This document shows positions 17,559-26,301 of a stretch of 64,000 bases of DNA, piece after piece. The stretch is taken from contig JBKBIP010000024.1 of NCBI GenBank assembly GCA_046297495.1, positions 1-64,000 of the forward strand, read 5' to 3'. Position 1 is the stretch's first letter, and each line of letters begins with the position of its first letter. The position numbers and the translations under genes are program-made. The notes below the pieces were generated by a model that was given only the letters and a program-made list of their open reading frames with translations, was not told where the DNA came from and did not search any database. The DNA comes from JBKBIP01 sp046297495 (GTDB lineage: Bacteria; Planctomycetota; Planctomycetia; Gemmatales; Gemmataceae).

Positions 17559-19172
17559 TCAGAACCCCGTGATGGCCACGACCGAGGAGCGGGGCAGGTC
17601 GGCGCCGCCGAAGGGCCAATGGCTGGTCAATTCGGTCAAGCTCTTGCTGTTCTCGCCGGGATGCTGCACGGATAGGAACAGGGTGTCCTCGTTGGGATTG
17701 AACCAGGGGCCGGTCAGCTCGCAATCCACGGGGCCAGAAGCGAATTGAAAGGCATCCCCCGCCGAGGGGCCGCGCGTCGGCACGAAGAAGAGGCCATTGT
17801 TGCCGAAGGGGAGATAAGCTCCCTTGTTCAAGCTAGCGGTGCTGATGTCGCACGCCACCCACAGGTTTCCCTTGCGGTCGAAGCAGAGATTATCAGGACA
17901 GGCCAAACCGCTTTGCGGGCCGCCCGCCAGGAAAATCTCGAAGCGGAACGATTCCCCTTCGGGATTGTCGTAATCCTCCAACAGCCGCAAGATGTGGCCG
18001 TACAGGTTGCCGTGGCTCTTGTTATTGGTGAGGGCCACGTACAACGTGCCATCCAGCGGATGCACTTCGCAATCCTCGGGCCGGTCCAACGGCGTGGCTC
18101 GGAGCACCACCGCCGCTTCCCGCGCCCGCAGCAGGACATCCCCTTGGGACTTGAAGCCGGCATCCTTCAAGGCGGGACGGCGTTCCAAGTCCAGCGGCAG
18201 CCATTGCCCTTTCTCCAAGTCGGCGACATACAGCGTGCCTACCGTCAACACCTGGCGTTGCTCGGCGCGCGGCGCGTTGGTCTGCAGGGGGGCGGCGCTG
18301 ACGAACTTGTAGAGGAACTGATTGGCAGCATCGTCCCCCATGTACACCACCAGCTTGCCGGTCGGGCCGATGCGCCAGCAGGTGTTTTCGTGCGCGAACC
18401 GTCCCAAGGCGCTGTGTTTGAGCGGCGGCAGCTCGCCGAAGGGATCGACTTCGACGACCCAGCCATACTGGCGCTCGTCGATGGCTTGTCCCTTGACCTC
18501 GGACCAGCGATACCCCTTCGCCCCATTGTAATGGTGAAAGTTTTCCTCGCACGAGAGCGCCGTGTTCCAAGGAGTGATGCCGCCGGAGCAGTTGGCCAAA
18601 GTGCCGATGGCGTGCGGCACCAGCTCGGCGGTGGGACCGCTCAGCGCGATTTGGGGATAGAGGGCCGTGAAGCGGCGCGTGTGGCTCGAATCGGCCACCC
18701 GCTGCCACTTGCCCTTGTGCCGGCGGACGTGCAACACGGCGCCGCCGACGCTCAATTTCTCTTGAATGATTTGCGCTTCCGTCTTGGGCAGGGTGCCGTC
18801 GAATTTGCTCACCAGCAACGGGTGGAGATATTCGTGATTGACCCACAGCAGCCCCTCGTTTGGATTCTGGCCGCCGGTCAAAGCATCGATGGGGAAGTAC
18901 ACCAGCAGATCGTTGTTGAAGCCGAACCGCTCCGGGCCAAGCGGTCCCGTGGAGCCGAGCGGCTCATCCCAGGAGCAAAGGCGTTCATATTGAAAGCCGC
19001 GCGGCAACAGCAGTTGATCCCGCGCGCTGGGGGCAATCGGCGTGAAGAACGGCGCCTTGGATCGGCGCGGCTTGGCGGCCGCCGTGGCCGAGGCCAAATG
19101 TCCTTGACCTGTCAAAGCGGCATAACTTCCGATCCCCAGATACGTCAAAAATCCCCGGCGCGACACGGACAT
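17559..19172 (-). CDS. PhoX-like (DUF839) secreted protein, Tat-type signal
   Basis: 537 residues from ATG 19172, with GGGAGG 7 bases upstream. The N-terminus MSVSRRGFLTYLGIGSYAALTG carries the twin-arginine signal SRRGFL, so export of a folded protein is expected. The body matches the PhoX/DUF839 family: GFQYERLCSWDEPLG, GLLWVNHEYLHP, NCSGGITPWNTALSCEENFHHYN, GRFAHENTCW, PDNLCFDRKGNLWVACDIS. PhoX proteins are Ca/Fe-dependent alkaline phosphatases. Whether this one is catalytic is not certain, as family members include non-phosphatases. Its neighbour upstream is surE, another phosphohydrolase. Confidence 0.87.
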   Translation of the reverse strand: MSVSRRGFLTYLGIGSYAALTGQGHLASATAAAKPRRSKAPFFTPIAPSARDQLLLPRGFQYERLCSWDEPLGSTGPLGPERFGFNNDLLVYFPIDALTGGQNPNEGLLWVNHEYLHPLLVSKFDGTLPKTEAQIIQEKLSVGGAVLHVRRHKGKWQRVADSSHTRRFTALYPQIALSGPTAELVPHAIGTLANCSGGITPWNTALSCEENFHHYNGAKGYRWSEVKGQAIDERQYGWVVEVDPFGELPPLKHSALGRFAHENTCWRIGPTGKLVVYMGDDAANQFLYKFVSAAPLQTNAPRAEQRQVLTVGTLYVADLEKGQWLPLDLERRPALKDAGFKSQGDVLLRAREAAVVLRATPLDRPEDCEVHPLDGTLYVALTNNKSHGNLYGHILRLLEDYDNPEGESFRFEIFLAGGPQSGLACPDNLCFDRKGNLWVACDISTASLNKGAYLPFGNNGLFFVPTRGPSAGDAFQFASGPVDCELTGPWFNPNEDTLFLSVQHPGENSKSLTELTSHWPFGGADLPRSSVVAITGF

Positions 19173-19308
19173 GGAACAGCCTCCCACAAGATGGATCGAT
19201 TCACGCACGCATTCGCTTCCCTGCGCCCTGAGCGGAGCGCGGCGAAACGGCTCATCCATTATCAGCATAAATTACTTTACGCGGGAACGCCATGATGGGG
19301 GGATTCTT

Positions 19309-20016
19309 TCATCCATTTTTCTCATCTTTTCCCCTCAGCCGCAGCAGCGTGGCGGCGATGTGGCCGCGAAAGCAGACATCGACATCGCTGCCCGGTTGCC
19401 GGCCACGGTCGTGATAGTTGCCGTTGTAGTGCCAGTGGCCATCGATCTCTTGGAAATTCAAGGGCAGCGGGCTGGCATCGAGTGGACAGAAAACGACCGC
19501 GGGGGACGGCGCGCCGTTTTCCAGGTGCGGCAGGTTGACGTTCCAAAACGAATGGGGATCGTTGGGCTGGTCGAGCAGGTCCGCCAACAGCGGCACGATC
19601 CACTGGACGGCGCGCGGCCAATCGAAATCCTGGCCGCGCCGGCGATAGTGGGACAAGGCGATCCCCTGTCGGCCGTGCAAGGCCGCCTCGCGCGCCGCCG
19701 CCACGGTGCCGGAGTGATAGACGTCGGCCCCCAGGTTGCCGCCGGCGTTGACCCCCGCCAACACCCAGCGGGTCTCCGGGGCCAGATGGTGCAGCCCCAG
19801 CCGCACGCAATCCGCTGGCGTGCCGCTGACCGCGAAGCGCTGGGGGGCGTGCGCGTCGATGCGCAGCCCGGCATCAGTCGTCACGCGATGCCCACAGCCG
19901 GACCACCCCACTTCCGGCGCCACCACCACATACCGCCGTCCCAGCCGCTCCACCGCTGCGATGAGCGCCTGCAAGCCGGGGGCGTCGATTCCATCGTCAT
20001 TGGTGAGAAGAAGCAT
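19309..20016 (-). CDS. surE: 5'-nucleotidase SurE
   Basis: About 235 residues from ATG 20016 (a TTG lies one codon upstream). The family signature MLLLTNDDGIDAPGLQAL with the metal-binding DD at residues 7-8 opens the protein. PEVGWSGCGHRVTT and the second signature AGVNAGGNLGADVYHSGTVAAAREA follow, including the metal-binding Asn. SurE is a metal-dependent phosphatase acting on 5'/3' nucleotides and short polyphosphates. The length is slightly short but normal. It lies between the FHA and PhoX-like genes on the same strand; the gap of about 45 bp to the FHA stop suggests co-transcription with it. Confidence 0.93.
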   Translation of the reverse strand: MLLLTNDDGIDAPGLQALIAAVERLGRRYVVVAPEVGWSGCGHRVTTDAGLRIDAHAPQRFAVSGTPADCVRLGLHHLAPETRWVLAGVNAGGNLGADVYHSGTVAAAREAALHGRQGIALSHYRRRGQDFDWPRAVQWIVPLLADLLDQPNDPHSFWNVNLPHLENGAPSPAVVFCPLDASPLPLNFQEIDGHWHYNGNYHDRGRQPGSDVDVCFRGHIAATLLRLRGKDEKNG

Positions 20017-20063
20017 CAAGCATCATGGGAAAAAAGGACCGACACAAAGATGCCAACGGACTG

Positions 20064-20648
20064 TTACGACGACGACCGCCGCTGGTGGGATGAGGAAGGC
20101 GCGGGGCGTACGATGTCGCTGGAAGGAGCCAGCGTCAAATGTTCGGGCAGCACCGGCGGCGGTGGTTCGGCGGCGGGCGGCGATAGTTCGGCGGCATCGC
20201 GCACCGTGGCGAGAGGATTGGGGACCGCTGCTGCTGGTGGGACATCCACGGGTTCATCCAGAGGAACGGGATCGTCGCACTCTTCCAAGAGGTCGTCGTC
20301 ATCATACAGGGCCGGCGGCGCGAGTTTGGGCGGCGGCCCGGATTGGTCCTTGGAAGAGGAAGCCCAAGCGTTCCAAGTCACCCGATACAGATGGCTTCCA
20401 ATAGTCAGCTCGTCCCCTTCGTGCAACTGCCCCTCATCCAGCCGCACGCCGTTGATGCGAATGCCATTGGTGCTCCCCAAGTCGCGCACCACGAGATAAT
20501 CCTTGACCTGCGCGATGCAGCAATGCCGCCGCGACACCTTGCGCGACTCAATCTGGATGTCGCACTCTGGATGCCGGCCAAACAACATGATCGGCTTGTC
20601 GAGCAGAATACTAGGCCCTTCGCTTAAGGCCACCAATTGCGCTGGCAT
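20064..20648 (-). CDS. FHA domain protein with acidic/proline-rich tail
   Basis: 194 residues. Residues 15-95 form a forkhead-associated domain: LFGRHPECDIQI, KVSRRHCCIAQ, LVVRDLGSTNGIRINGVRL and LHEGDELTIGSHLYRV contain the conserved GR, SRxH and STNG motifs that read phosphothreonine. The C-terminal half is low complexity (DDDDLLEECDDPVPLDEPVDVPP, then Pro/Ser), probably disordered. A partner Ser/Thr kinase is not adjacent, although one is encoded at 33560-34399. It is a probable phospho-dependent signalling adaptor. Confidence 0.88.
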   Translation of the reverse strand: MPAQLVALSEGPSILLDKPIMLFGRHPECDIQIESRKVSRRHCCIAQVKDYLVVRDLGSTNGIRINGVRLDEGQLHEGDELTIGSHLYRVTWNAWASSSKDQSGPPPKLAPPALYDDDDLLEECDDPVPLDEPVDVPPAAAVPNPLATVRDAAELSPPAAEPPPPVLPEHLTLAPSSDIVRPAPSSSHQRRSSS

Positions 20649-20822
20649 GGATCAGCCCTTTGGCTTGGCGGGCGAACAACTTCGAGGTTCGGAACGTTCC
20701 ACCATTAGCCGACAACCCGGCTGGACGTGGGCCTGAGAGGTCTCCTCTTCGTGTAGTGTAGTTATGATACCTCCATTTTGGGCCAACAGCAACCACAGGG
20801 AGCAGGAAAAACGCGGCATGTG

Positions 20823-20908
20823 AGAGTCTGTGGGGCTATGTTTTCTGGCGCGCGGCGCAGTTGATCCCTGCCGTGCGGACGTTCTGAGTCGTCATGCCGC
20901 GGCGCTTG
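20823..20908. repeat. Diverged copy of the 3852-3973 repeat
   Basis: It shares AGAGTCTGT, a T-rich run, GCGCGCGGCG, GTTGATCC and GCCGTGCG in the same order and spacing as the left arm at 3852-3914; its right half is degenerate. Confidence 0.6.
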
Positions 20909-20943
20909 TCCCAAAAATGTTCCAAGATGTTGGTTTTCGTGGT

Positions 20944-21010
20944 GGTTTCATTCCACTTCAAACATTTGTTTGAGGCTAGTGGGGGGGTGGGGTGGAATGG
21001 AACAATGAAA
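20944..21010. repeat. G-rich stem element, copy 1
   Basis: Left arm GGTTTCATTCCAC, right arm GTGGAATGGAACAATGAAA (complementary with a 5-nt bulge), with a G-run between. The last 30 bases (20981-21010) are almost identical to those of the second copy at 43458-43528. Confidence 0.75.
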
Positions 21011-21171
21011 TGTAACCTTGCGCTGGGGCATCATGGCCGTCCTTGCCGCAGGGTATGTTTCCTCTACTGGTCTTCCATCTTTTCCGTTGGCTCCGCGCCA
21101 ATACGATTTCTGAACATTTGTGCCAATCATCAGCGAAAAAGAGGCGCGGCGGCGAGCGGCCCGTGGTCCTC

Positions 21172-21354
21172 TCAGCGGGGCGGCGCGGATTGTTGCAACA
21201 GCCAGCCCACCGCGAACAACGCGATGCCCACGGCCGACAGGCCCAACGAGCGCCAGAGGGTGATCTCCTCCGGGCGCGCCACGTTGCCGGCGATCGCCAC
21301 GGGGAGCACGATCAAACCCGCGACTTGCAACACTCGTCCGAATTTGTACAGCAT
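21172..21354 (-). CDS. Small two-helix membrane protein
   Basis: 60 residues with two hydrophobic segments (LQVAGLIVLPVAIAGNV and LGLSAVGIALFAVGWLLQQ) joined by a short charged loop. AGGA lies 10 bases before ATG 21354. The opening MLYKFGRVLQVAGLIVLP resembles a short conserved membrane protein that I recall as widespread in planctomycetes, of unknown function. The gene stands alone. Confidence 0.65.
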   Translation of the reverse strand: MLYKFGRVLQVAGLIVLPVAIAGNVARPEEITLWRSLGLSAVGIALFAVGWLLQQSAPPR

Positions 21355-21816
21355 GAGTGATTTTCCTGGGGGGCTTGTTGGGGATTCAGCGTTTGGCGCG
21401 CGGCGTCAATGGCCCGCGCACACCGAGACAGCTTTTTAGGAGAAGATACAAGATAACGATTGAGGTTCCAGGATTCGAGAATGGGTCGGCTCGGCTTTCT
21501 CAGTTGCTGGAATCAGCGGAGCGGGTTGGGCGGGGCCGCCGGCGCGTGACGATTGGTCTTCGCGGGAGATGAGCCTGTTTTTCCCAATCCCTCGCGGCCC
21601 GGCACGAGAGTTGCCTTAACGGGATAATCGTGAATGACCTTCCGACGAAGTGCTTGACAAGCCGTTTCGTACTACTACAACAAGGGGCATTCCGGTTGGA
21701 TGGACCAAACGATTGCAAACAGAGGCCGTTCGCGCGGCCGCGCCGTCGTGGGACGTCGGCAAGCGGTCCACTCCGACCCAAATTAGACGCGTGAGCGTCA
21801 TCAGGAGGCCGAGTCC
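21355..21816. other. Upstream region of the respiratory gene cluster
   Basis: 462 bp between the divergent small membrane protein and the cytochrome c gene. It contains a candidate promoter (21654-21681) and a short dyad GACGCGTGAGCGTC just before the ribosome site AGGAGG. No gene is supported. Confidence 0.45.
21654..21681 (+). promoter_or_regulatory. Candidate sigma70-type promoter for the oxidase cluster
   Basis: TTGACA at 21654-21659, a 16-bp spacer and TACAAC at 21676-21681 (4 of 6 consensus). It is 136 bp upstream of the cytochrome c start codon. Sequence match only. Confidence 0.35.
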
Positions 21817-23217
21817 GTGACTGCACATTGCTCCGCCAAGTGGGGGATGGTGGCGCTCGCCGCCGTGGTGGTGGTTTCCGGTTGCGATCCGAGCAGCTAT
21901 CCGACTGATTTGCGTTACCCGGCGCGTACCGATCCCATTCCCAAAGAAGTATTCCCCGAACAATTGGCCTATCCCGACCGTCCGGGGCAGTTCCCGCTGA
22001 TGTCGGTGGCGCAGTTGCCGATGACGTTCACGGAATACGCCTATCCGCATCCCGCCTTCAACCTGACCACCGACAAGTTCATCGATCCCTTGGGCATCGA
22101 CGCCGGCGCCCGCGGTCGGCTGCAAGCCACGCTCGAACAGTTGTTCGGCACCCCCGCCGCGCCGCAAGTCGCGGCATTGGATGAGGATGTCCTTAGTGAG
22201 ATGGCGAACTACTATTTCCTCGGCGATCCGGAGGGGGCGGCCAATGCCGAGAAATACGGGGAATATCTGCAAGAGTTAAAACTGGACCGCGACACGTTGG
22301 CGCGCGGCTCGGTGTTGTATCGCCTGCACTGCCTGCAATGTCACGGCTTGCCGGGGGATGGCCGGGGCGCCACGTCGCGCTGGGTCAATCCGCATCCGCG
22401 CGATTACCGGGTCGGCGCTTTCAAGTTCATCTCGACGGCTAAGCCGATGGACGCGGCCCCCTGGTTGAACACCTACGTGTCGAAGCCGCGCCGCGACGAC
22501 CTGTATCGCGTCATCGACAAGGGAATTGAAGGCACCTCCATGCCGGCTTTCAACCTGGTGACGCCGCAAGAGATCGATGACATGGTCAGCTATGTCATTC
22601 ATTTGAGTCTGCGCGGCCAAGTCGAGCTGGCAGTGCTGCGCGACCTCGACCGCAAGGAAATCGAACCGGGCGAGGTGGCCGCGCGAGCGCGGGGTTATTT
22701 GGCGCTGTTCGTGGTCCGCGATTGGGCGCAGGCGCAAACGCCCCCCTTCCTGGTCCGGCCCAAGCACCCCAAGCCGGAATACCCCGCGCCGCTGCCGCCG
22801 AACGCCGATGACGCCCAAAAAGCGGCTTATGACCAGCAATTGCAAGCCTATGTCGAGTCCGTCCGGCAGGGACAAGTCTTGTTCAATCTGCAAGACCCCA
22901 AGGACCCGGAAGGGGGCTGCTTTGCTTGTCACTCGAACTACGGCAAGCAAAGCTCCTATCGCTTTGATGCTTGGGGTACACTGGTCCGGCCCGCTAATCT
23001 GACGAAGGACGTTTATCGCGGTGGTCGTCGGCCCATTGACTTGTACTGGCGCATCTATGCGGGCATCTTGCCGGGGGGGATGCCAGGGTTCCCCAACCTG
23101 GCGGCTGGCGAACGGGACCAGATTTGGGACATCGTCAACTTCCTGGAAGCCATGCCGTATCCTGACCGACTCAAGGAATGCGGTGTGGCGATTACGAGTG
23201 ACCCGGGCGCTTCCTAA
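21817..23217 (+). CDS. Dihaem cytochrome c lipoprotein
   Basis: 466 residues from GTG 21817 with AGGAGG 8 bases upstream. A lipoprotein signal ends at VSGC (Cys23). Two haem c sites are visible: CLQCH at 172-176 with likely Met ligand in GTSMPAF, and CFACH at 368-372 with GGMPGFP. The N-terminal stretch with LRYPARTDPIP and the first haem domain resemble the monohaem ActE subunit of alternative complex III, but no other Act genes are in the window. Placed first in the oxidase cluster, it is the probable electron donor to the CuA site of the subunit II encoded next, which itself lacks a haem domain. Confidence 0.85.
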   Translation: MTAHCSAKWGMVALAAVVVVSGCDPSSYPTDLRYPARTDPIPKEVFPEQLAYPDRPGQFPLMSVAQLPMTFTEYAYPHPAFNLTTDKFIDPLGIDAGARGRLQATLEQLFGTPAAPQVAALDEDVLSEMANYYFLGDPEGAANAEKYGEYLQELKLDRDTLARGSVLYRLHCLQCHGLPGDGRGATSRWVNPHPRDYRVGAFKFISTAKPMDAAPWLNTYVSKPRRDDLYRVIDKGIEGTSMPAFNLVTPQEIDDMVSYVIHLSLRGQVELAVLRDLDRKEIEPGEVAARARGYLALFVVRDWAQAQTPPFLVRPKHPKPEYPAPLPPNADDAQKAAYDQQLQAYVESVRQGQVLFNLQDPKDPEGGCFACHSNYGKQSSYRFDAWGTLVRPANLTKDVYRGGRRPIDLYWRIYAGILPGGMPGFPNLAAGERDQIWDIVNFLEAMPYPDRLKECGVAITSDPGAS

Positions 23218-23246
23218 GCGGTTTTTGCTATTGGATGTCAAAACAA

Positions 23247-23282
23247 AGTAGGGTGGGCCGAGTCTGCGAGGCCCACCCTACT
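23247..23282. terminator. Strong hairpin between cytochrome c and coxB
   Basis: Arms AGTAGGGTGGGCC and GGCCCACCCTACT, 10-nt loop, 30 bp after the cytochrome c stop. No T-run follows on the plus strand, so partial termination or transcript stabilisation is more likely than full termination. Confidence 0.5.
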
Positions 23283-23363
23283 ACTAAAACTTTACGAGAA
23301 CTCTGATCGAAAAGATCAATTCGCTGATGGCAAATAGGTCAGCGTTACGAAGGAGTGGAATCC

Positions 23364-24305
23364 GTGCATAAGTGGTGGGCAATCCTATTTGGCGTGATCA
23401 TGGCCTTGGCCGGGCTGCTGTTCGTGGTGGCGCCGTTCATTCGTGGTTGGTGGCTGCCATTGAACGTGGCTACTTTCGGCGGGGCCATCGACAACCTCTT
23501 CTATCTGATTCTGGGGATCACCGGCTTCTTCTTTGTCCTGACGGAAGTGTTGTTGGTCTATAACATCTACCGCTTCCATGCTCAGGATGGTCAGAAGAGC
23601 GATTACGTCCACGGCAGCCATCAATTGGAAATGCTGTGGACCTTCATTCCCGGCGCTATTTTGCTGTTTCTGGCCCTGTGGCAGATTCCCGCTTGGGTGG
23701 AGGTCAAATTCCAATCGCAAATGCCCCTCCCGCCGGACAAGAACACGCAAGTCATGGTGGTGCAAGCGCGGCAATGGGAGTGGCGCGTCCGCTATCCCAA
23801 CACGCGCCGCTTGGCGGCCTGGGACAACGGCCAAGAAGACCCCGCCGACTTCTACCGCAAGCCCCGACCGGATGATGTGTGGGTCGTCAACGAAATCCAT
23901 GCCTGGAAGGGGGACCTCAACGACACGACCACGAACAAGGGGAAAGTGCTCGTTTACCTGGAAACGCGCGACGTGCTGCACAGCTTCTTCCTGCCCAACC
24001 TGCGACTGAAACAGGACGCCCTGCCCGGCAAGACTATTCCGGTGTGGTTCAAGGCGTTCGAGGCGAACACCCATTTCGACACCTCGCGCCAGCAATGGGT
24101 GGACGGCCACCGTTGGGACGCCGCCACGAATAGTTGGCAGAAGGATGACAATTACATCTGGGAGTTGGCCTGCGCGGAATACTGCGGCTCGCGCCATTCC
24201 ATGATGCGTGGCAAGTTCTACGTGTATCCGACCAAGGACGATTTCTTGAAATGGCTGGCGGAAGCGGAGAAACAAGCCCACGCCACGCAACCGGAAACGG
24301 AGTAA
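23364..24305 (+). CDS. coxB: Cytochrome c oxidase subunit II
   Basis: 313 residues. GTG 23364 is chosen because AAGGAG lies 8 bases upstream; GTG 23355 is also possible. Two N-terminal membrane helices (WAILFGVIMALAGLLFVVAPF and LFYLILGITGFFFVLTEVLLV) precede a cupredoxin domain. The CuA ligands are the His of HSFFLPNLRLKQD and the CAEYCGSRHSMM cluster (two Cys, His, Met). WEWRVRYP is the usual aromatic patch for electron entry. An insertion lengthens the region before the ligand His. There is no C-terminal haem domain, so the donor must be separate. Confidence 0.96.
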   Translation: MHKWWAILFGVIMALAGLLFVVAPFIRGWWLPLNVATFGGAIDNLFYLILGITGFFFVLTEVLLVYNIYRFHAQDGQKSDYVHGSHQLEMLWTFIPGAILLFLALWQIPAWVEVKFQSQMPLPPDKNTQVMVVQARQWEWRVRYPNTRRLAAWDNGQEDPADFYRKPRPDDVWVVNEIHAWKGDLNDTTTNKGKVLVYLETRDVLHSFFLPNLRLKQDALPGKTIPVWFKAFEANTHFDTSRQQWVDGHRWDAATNSWQKDDNYIWELACAEYCGSRHSMMRGKFYVYPTKDDFLKWLAEAEKQAHATQPETE

Positions 24306-24310
24306 AAACA

Positions 24311-24342
24311 GCGGATGCAGCGGTTCGCGCTCGAACCATCCA
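24311..24342. repeat. Half-copy of the dispersed 3'-palindrome
   Basis: GATGCAGCGGTTCGCGCTCGAACC lies 5 bp after the coxB stop. It retains the left arm; the right arm is degraded. Confidence 0.45.
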
Positions 24343-24386
24343 TCATCATTTAGGAATCACCGCCCCTTGTTGAGTGAGGATTGTCC

Positions 24387-26216
24387 ATGAGTGAAAGTCA
24401 TTCCCACGGCGTGGAAGCACACGGCCATCATGAGCTGAGCTTTCTCCGCAAATACATCTTCTCCGAAGACCACAAGATCATCGGCATTCAGTTCCTGTTC
24501 TCCGGGCTGATCATGCTGATTCTGGGCGGCATCTTGGCCCTGTTGGTACGCATCCAACTCGGTTGGCCGCAAGCGACCATCCCGATCTTGGGACAATGGC
24601 TGTGGCCAGGCAGCGAAGGGGGACGGATGCCGCCCGATTTCTACAACATGGCCTTCACCATGCATGCCTCGGTGATGATTTTCTTCGTGATCATCCCCTT
24701 GTTGACCGGCGCTTTCGGCAACTTCACGATCCCCCTGATGATCGGCGCGCCGGACATGGCCTTTCCCAAGCTCAACATGATGTCGTACTGGTTCATGTGG
24801 CCGGCGTTCATCATCATGTTGCTCAGCTTTACCGTGGACGGCGGGGCGGCGGCGTCGGGCTGGACGGCGTATCCCACCATCGCCAGCGCCACCATGCCCG
24901 CTGGTCAGGGGATGATGTCCCCCGCTCAGGGAGCGTCCGGTTGGGGGCAGATTTACTGGCTGTTGGCTCTGATCTTTGTCGGTGTGTCGTCCATGATGGG
25001 ATCGGTGAACTACATCACCACCATCATCAACATGCGGGCGCCGGGCATGACGCTGTTCCGTATGCCCATGACGATCTGGGCCATGTTCATCACCGCCATC
25101 TTGCAAGCGTTCGCGCTGCCCGTCTTGACCGTGGCCCTGTTCTTGCAGCTCGCGGACAAGACCATTGGCACCACCTTCTTCCTGCCCCCCGCCACGTTCA
25201 TATATGGCACCTGGCACACGGGGCCAGGCGGCGGTCAACCGCTGTTGTGGCAGCATCTGTTCTGGTTCTATTCCCATCCGGCGGTGTACATCATGATCCT
25301 GCCAGCGATGGGGATGGTGTCTGACATCATCGCCACCTTCAGCCGCAAGCCATTGTTCGGCTACCGCCCGATGGTCTATGCCATCGCCGGCATCGCCGGG
25401 CTGGGCTTCATCGTCTGGGGGCATCACATGTTCCAGAGCGGCATGGACCCGCGCTTGGGAACCGGCTTCATGATCGCCACCATCATGATTGCCCTCCCCT
25501 CGGCGGTGAAGGTCTTCAACTGGCTGGGGACGACGTGGAAGTCGAACATCCACTTCACCACCCCCATGCTGTTCGCCTTGGCTTTCGTCGGCATGTTCGT
25601 CATCGGTGGCTTGAGCGGCATCTTCATGGCCGCAACGCCGGTGGACATCCCCATTCACGATACCTACTTCATCGTGGCCCACATTCATTATGTACTGTTC
25701 ATGAGTAGCGTCTTCGGCATCTTCGCTGGCATCTACTACTGGTTCCCGAAGATGTTTGGCCGGCTGATGAACGAAAAATGGGGCAAGGTCCATTTCGTTC
25801 TGACCTTCATCTTCGCCAACCTGGCCTTCTACCCGATGCACATTCTCGGCACCGGCTTGCACATGCGGCGGATTTACGATCCGATGCAATATGACTTCCT
25901 CAAGCCGTTGCAACCGATGAACACGTTCATCAGCATCAATGCCATGCTGATGGGCTTGGTGCAGATTATTTTCCTGGTGAACTTCTTCTACAGTCTGTTC
26001 CGCGGTCCGAAGGCGGAACGCAATCCGTGGAAGAGCAACACGTTGGAATGGACGGCCCCCTCGCCGCCGCCGCACGGCAACTTCGAGAAGACCCCCATGG
26101 TGGTGCGCGGCCCTTATGAATACGGCATGCCCGATCACGACGCCGATTACCTGCCGCAAATCGACCATGTGACAGGAGAGCCGCAACCTGGCGAACCGGC
26201 GCCGGTGCATCATTGA
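24387..26216 (+). CDS. coxA: Cytochrome c oxidase subunit I, A2-type
   Basis: 609 residues from ATG 24387 (GAGG upstream). About twelve membrane helices. Haem a ligand His93 lies in FTMHASVM. The CuB His/Tyr site reads FWFYSHPAVY (His297, Tyr301), so the Glu of HPEVY is replaced and the preceding residues are Tyr-Ser. This YS pattern is that of A2-type haem-copper oxidases such as Rhodothermus caa3. WGHHMF supplies the CuB His pair and VAHIHYVLF the haem His ligands. It should reduce O2 and pump protons. A long polar C-terminal tail follows the last helix. Confidence 0.97.
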   Translation: MSESHSHGVEAHGHHELSFLRKYIFSEDHKIIGIQFLFSGLIMLILGGILALLVRIQLGWPQATIPILGQWLWPGSEGGRMPPDFYNMAFTMHASVMIFFVIIPLLTGAFGNFTIPLMIGAPDMAFPKLNMMSYWFMWPAFIIMLLSFTVDGGAAASGWTAYPTIASATMPAGQGMMSPAQGASGWGQIYWLLALIFVGVSSMMGSVNYITTIINMRAPGMTLFRMPMTIWAMFITAILQAFALPVLTVALFLQLADKTIGTTFFLPPATFIYGTWHTGPGGGQPLLWQHLFWFYSHPAVYIMILPAMGMVSDIIATFSRKPLFGYRPMVYAIAGIAGLGFIVWGHHMFQSGMDPRLGTGFMIATIMIALPSAVKVFNWLGTTWKSNIHFTTPMLFALAFVGMFVIGGLSGIFMAATPVDIPIHDTYFIVAHIHYVLFMSSVFGIFAGIYYWFPKMFGRLMNEKWGKVHFVLTFIFANLAFYPMHILGTGLHMRRIYDPMQYDFLKPLQPMNTFISINAMLMGLVQIIFLVNFFYSLFRGPKAERNPWKSNTLEWTAPSPPPHGNFEKTPMVVRGPYEYGMPDHDADYLPQIDHVTGEPQPGEPAPVHH

Positions 26217-26224
26217 TCGTTGGG

Positions 26225-26274
26225 GATTCAGCGGTTCGCACTTGGAATCGAAAGCGAGCGCGAACCGCTGAATC
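26225..26274. repeat. Dispersed 3'-palindrome, copy 3
   Basis: Arms GATTCAGCGGTTCGC and GCGAACCGCTGAATC are perfectly complementary. The T to G change in the left arm is matched by A to C in the right arm relative to the consensus. It starts 9 bp after the coxA stop, inside the oxidase cluster. Confidence 0.85.
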
Positions 26275-26301
26275 GTAAAACCATACTCCCAATAACACTC
26301 C

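Larger units (their letters stand above)
20649..21171. other. Intergenic region rich in repeat elements
   Basis: 523 bp without a supported gene. It contains a diverged copy of the 3852-3973 repeat (20823-20908) and a G-rich stem element (20944-21010), each with a relative elsewhere in the window. The position upstream of the FHA gene must also hold its promoter, which I could not define. Confidence 0.5.

Noticed and set aside
19194..19262. Another palindrome copy upstream of the PhoX-like gene
   Set aside because: Only short stretches (CGATTCACGC, GGCGAAACGG) resemble the arms and pairing is poor, so it was not counted.
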